A DNA stretch of 8,753 nucleotides, taken from positions 1 to 8,753 of the forward strand of contig SXWG01000014.1 of assembly GCA_005789925.1 (NCBI GenBank), written 5' to 3'. Positions 6,654 to 8,753 of the stretch are shown here, piece by piece (the stretch's first letter is position 1; every line of letters starts with the position of its first letter). The position numbers and the translations under genes were made by a program. A model generated the notes under the pieces. The model had not been told where the DNA came from, did no database searches, and saw nothing but the letters and a program-made list of their open reading frames with translations. This stretch comes from Actinomycetota bacterium. GTDB taxonomy: Bacteria; Actinomycetota; Acidimicrobiia; Acidimicrobiales; Ilumatobacteraceae.

Positions 6654-7847
6654 TCAGCCGAGAAGCCCAGCGGCCCTCGCCTTTTCGACATTCTTGAGGT
6701 GCTGCTCGTACGTCGCGGCAAAAACGTGCGACCCATCGTCGTCTGCGAGCACGTAGTACCGGTACTCACACGGCGTGTTGCGCGGGAGGTCCTTGCACAA
6801 GGGGTCAGATGCAACCGGATTCGGTGCAGGTGACAAAGCCGCCTGAATCGAAGCCCGACCCGGGTTGGCGATCGGGGTCGGTGGCAGTCCGGAGCGTCTG
6901 TAGGTGTTGTACGGCGTGTCGATGTCCTTGAGGTCTCCGAAGGTGGCTGATGGATCGGCGCCATAGAACAGCGTGGCATCGATTTCCAGCTTCATCTTCG
7001 CCGCAAGTCGGTTGTAGATGACTCTCGCGATGAGCGCACGGTCTTTCTCGACCTTGGCCTCACGTTCGATCATCGACGCGACAATCAACACGTCATAGGG
7101 CTTGAAACCGACCTTTTCTTTCGAGGACTCCAGTCCTTCTTGTCTGCCCACTCTCTCCATCAGCGCCACCATTCGTGCGAGCACCGATGCCGCATCATCG
7201 TCTCCGGCAATTTGGTAGGTGTCGGGAAAGAGGAGGCCCTCAAGCGAAGTGGAGCCACTCAGCGAGAATGTCGATGCGACTGTCCCGCTTCGTGCGACAT
7301 CGACGATCGACTCACGCGAAATATAAGGCGCTTGTTCGGACAGGCGACCTGCAACCTGCTCGACCGTGTAGCCCTCAGGGAAAGTCACCTTGATGAATGT
7401 CTGCGCCGGCGGAGTGCCCAGGACCTTCATGAGGTTTCCGGCATTGTCTTGAGGTTTCAATGAGTAATAGCCCGGCAACACCTCGAGGCCCCCGTTGCGT
7501 CCCACGTACCAACGAAACACGCGGTCATTGACGATGATGCCTTGTTCCTCGAGTCGCGTCGCGATGCTCGCGACCGTGTCTCCCTCGTTCACGGTGAAAT
7601 TGACCGGTACGTTGGCGACATCTCCGGGATTCAATTGCCGCAACAGCCAGAAACCTGCGGCGCCAGCCAACACGATGACTGCCACCAACACTGCGGCCGC
7701 CACCTTCAACGGACCACGCCAACGCTGACCCGTCGGTGCGAAATCAACCAGCTCACTACTGCTCACTTGGCGCGGGTCATCCCACGGATCGGGCATCCAG
7801 TCTGACTCGTTTGACGGGATCAGCGGGTCCCCCGAAATGCCGCCCAT
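6654..7847 (-). CDS. mltG: Endolytic murein transglycosylase MltG (YceG-like)
   Basis: A 397-residue protein that cuts nascent glycan strands in the periplasmic or outer wall space and is thought to help end strand elongation. It has a cytoplasmic polar N-terminus (1-46), one membrane segment (about 47-69), a LysM-like region (about 80-130) and the YceG catalytic domain. Motifs include EGLLFPDTY (203-211), VASMIEREAKV (256-266) holding the catalytic glutamate, IYNRL (277-281), DATLFYG (290-296) and YNTYRRSGLPPTPIANPG (313-330). An unusual insertion with Cys351 and Cys360 precedes YRYYVLADDDGSHVF, where most relatives go directly from the proline-rich turn to Y-F-V. The ATG at 7847 shares its A with the ruvX stop (TGATG) and has GAGAGG 9 nt upstream; a TTG at 7850 is less likely. 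The ruvX-mltG-aroE order matches M. tuberculosis Rv2554c-Rv2552c. Confidence 0.94.
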   Translation of the reverse strand: MGGISGDPLIPSNESDWMPDPWDDPRQVSSSELVDFAPTGQRWRGPLKVAAAVLVAVIVLAGAAGFWLLRQLNPGDVANVPVNFTVNEGDTVASIATRLEEQGIIVNDRVFRWYVGRNGGLEVLPGYYSLKPQDNAGNLMKVLGTPPAQTFIKVTFPEGYTVEQVAGRLSEQAPYISRESIVDVARSGTVASTFSLSGSTSLEGLLFPDTYQIAGDDDAASVLARMVALMERVGRQEGLESSKEKVGFKPYDVLIVASMIEREAKVEKDRALIARVIYNRLAAKMKLEIDATLFYGADPSATFGDLKDIDTPYNTYRRSGLPPTPIANPGRASIQAALSPAPNPVASDPLCKDLPRNTPCEYRYYVLADDDGSHVFAATYEQHLKNVEKARAAGLLG

Positions 7848-8293
7848 CAAAGAAGACCTCTCGCGTCGCCGTCACGTGCGTTTTTGCGTGCATCGAGCCA
7901 CGACTGAAGCATGACTGCTGCTGCCACTTTGTCGACCACTCGACGACGAGCTTGTGCCTTCATCTTTGCTTCCATCAACACCGCGTCCGCAGCGACAGTT
8001 GTGAGGCGTTCATCATGGAGGTGAACTGGCACACCGACAACGGTAGCCAACACGTCGCGCTCAGCGACGGCAGCACGCGCCGCCGGCCCCATCGCTCCTG
8101 ACATCGACAACGGAAGTCCGACCACCACAGCTTCGGCTTCCTCCTCACGTACGAGCAAGGCGATGGCTTGATGGTCGATCGACTGTTTCTTGCTCCGTTG
8201 TATGACCGTCAACGGAGTCGCGATGGTCGCACTTGTGTCACTGACGGCGACACCGATTCGCTTCGAACCAAGATCGAGCCCGATGACCCTCAT
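7847..8293 (-). CDS. ruvX: RuvX/YqgF family RNase H-fold nuclease
   Basis: The product is 148 residues, the usual length for the YqgF family (often annotated as putative pre-16S rRNA nuclease or Holliday junction resolvase). In E. coli the family is linked to 16S rRNA 5' end maturation, and in M. tuberculosis the orthologue is Rv2554c. Motifs are GLDLGSKRIGVAVSD (5-19) with Asp7, VVGLPLSMSGAMGP (57-70), HDERLTTVAA (93-102) with Glu95, and DKVAAAVMLQSWL (121-133) with Asp121. Asp7, Glu95 and Asp121 are the expected acidic catalytic set, so the enzyme looks active. The ATG overlaps the alaS stop (ATGA). Only a weak GGAT lies upstream, so coupling to alaS is likely. The stop overlaps mltG by one base. 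Confidence 0.96.
   Translation of the reverse strand: MRVIGLDLGSKRIGVAVSDTSATIATPLTVIQRSKKQSIDHQAIALLVREEEAEAVVVGLPLSMSGAMGPAARAAVAERDVLATVVGVPVHLHDERLTTVAADAVLMEAKMKAQARRRVVDKVAAAVMLQSWLDARKNARDGDARGLL
7857..7862 (-). promoter_or_regulatory. Shine-Dalgarno sequence of mltG
   Basis: GAGAGG on the minus strand, 9 nt before the mltG ATG at 7847 and inside the last codons of ruvX. It supports the ATG rather than the TTG three bases upstream. Confidence 0.55.
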
Positions 8294-8753
8294 GCCAATC
8301 CGAGTGCAGCACGCACCTTGTCTCGCGCGATGACCAGTGCCTCATCGAGGCCATCAGGATTCTTGCCCCCCGCAGTCGCCACATCGCCTTTGCCGCCACC
8401 GCCACCGCCGACAGCCTTCGCAGCATCGCGCAGTAAGTCGGAAGCTTGACTCTCGACATCTTTCGTGACGGCGCAGACCAAACTCACGCCACCACCGGGG
8501 CTGACACCTCCGAGCACGACGACGCGGACACCCTTCTGACGCACTGCGACACACAGGTCGCGTAGGTCGGTAGGCGCCAAGTCGTCAACCCGCATGACCA
8601 CGACTCCGTCGACAGCGCTTTCGGCGATCTCAGAGGCACGTCCTTGCGCCAACTTCGCGCGGAGATGCTTCACCTCATCTTGCGCCGCCTTCAACTCGTC
8701 GAGTTTGCGACCAACTGTTTCGACGGCGACCTCTGCGGTGCCTCCGACGAGAC
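8290..8753 (-). CDS. alaS: Alanyl-tRNA synthetase, C-terminal end (5' part beyond window)
   Basis: The open frame enters from the right edge and ends with TGA at 8292-8290, giving about 154 C-terminal residues of a protein normally near 880. The first visible part is a coiled-coil-like stretch (ETVGRKLDELKAAQDEVKHL), followed by a DHHA1/C-Ala domain. That domain shows VRQKGVRVVVLGGV, a VSLVCAVTKDV strand, then a glycine-rich segment with six consecutive Gly and KGDVATAGGKNPDGLDEAL, the classic AlaRS ending that binds the tRNA elbow. The aminoacylation and editing domains lie outside the window. A start at the TTG 8694 would be artificial, because the frame continues upstream without a stop. 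The stop overlaps the ruvX start by 4 nt. The alaS-ruvX-mltG order supports the identification. Confidence 0.95.
   Translation of the reverse strand, partial: LVGGTAEVAVETVGRKLDELKAAQDEVKHLRAKLAQGRASEIAESAVDGVVVMRVDDLAPTDLRDLCVAVRQKGVRVVVLGGVSPGGGVSLVCAVTKDVESQASDLLRDAAKAVGGGGGGKGDVATAGGKNPDGLDEALVIARDKVRAALGLA

Noticed and set aside
6650..6979. N-terminal extension of the aroE frame
   Set aside because: It lies fully inside mltG in another frame and its sequence is Arg/Thr/Ser-rich with no similarity to AroE. The real protein starts at 6649 or 6637.
8385..8420. GCC/ACC triplet run resembling a simple repeat
   Set aside because: It encodes the glycine-rich segment of the AlaRS C-terminal domain (six Gly), a normal family feature and not a separate repeat element.
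1..8753. Possible mobile element, CRISPR, toxin-antitoxin or defence genes
   Set aside because: No repeat arrays, inverted terminal repeats, transposase or nuclease-effector motifs were seen. Practically every base is used by the twelve genes.

Overview
This window is a dense chromosomal housekeeping block. Twelve protein genes, two of them cut by the window edges, all lie on the minus strand. It reads right to left as alaS (3' end) - ruvX - mltG - aroE - aroC - aroK - aroB - aroQ - pepQ - efp - nusB - a DUF2079-type membrane protein (5' part only). The same gene order, with an insertion between aroE and aroC, is known from Mycobacterium tuberculosis (Rv2555c to Rv2533c). With the actinobacterial look of AroB, AroE, AroK and EF-P, this points to a member of the Actinomycetota. 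GC appears moderate by eye (high fifties percent) and TCG/CGA/GAC triplets are frequent. That would suit an Acidimicrobiia-like lineage (for example Ilumatobacter relatives) better than a high-GC mycobacterium or streptomycete, but this lineage call is inference.

Right part (about 5762-8753): the C-terminal end of alanyl-tRNA synthetase, then RuvX/YqgF (RNase H-fold nuclease, 16S rRNA maturation family), MltG (membrane-anchored endolytic murein transglycosylase) and shikimate dehydrogenase. Middle (about 2526-5755): chorismate synthase, shikimate kinase, 3-dehydroquinate synthase and type II 3-dehydroquinate dehydratase. With aroE, five of the seven shikimate-pathway steps are encoded here. 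DAHP synthase and EPSP synthase are not in the window. Left part (1-2519): an M24 Xaa-Pro peptidase beside elongation factor P, then NusB, then the start of a polytopic membrane protein cut by the left edge.

Neighbouring genes overlap (ATGA, GTGA or TGATG junctions, or 13 nt at pepQ/efp) or are separated by at most 6 nt. Only a few starts have a clear Shine-Dalgarno sequence (efp, aroK, mltG, weaker at aroB), so most genes are probably translationally coupled within one or a few long transcripts. I saw no promoter, terminator, tRNA, rRNA, CRISPR, insertion sequence or riboswitch.

I do not see an undescribed defence, mobile or biosynthetic system. The points most worth a second look are the DUF2079 protein overlapping the end of nusB, a shikimate kinase whose usual Gly-Gly-Gly substrate loop reads Ala-Ala-Gly, and a two-cysteine insertion near the C-terminus of MltG.
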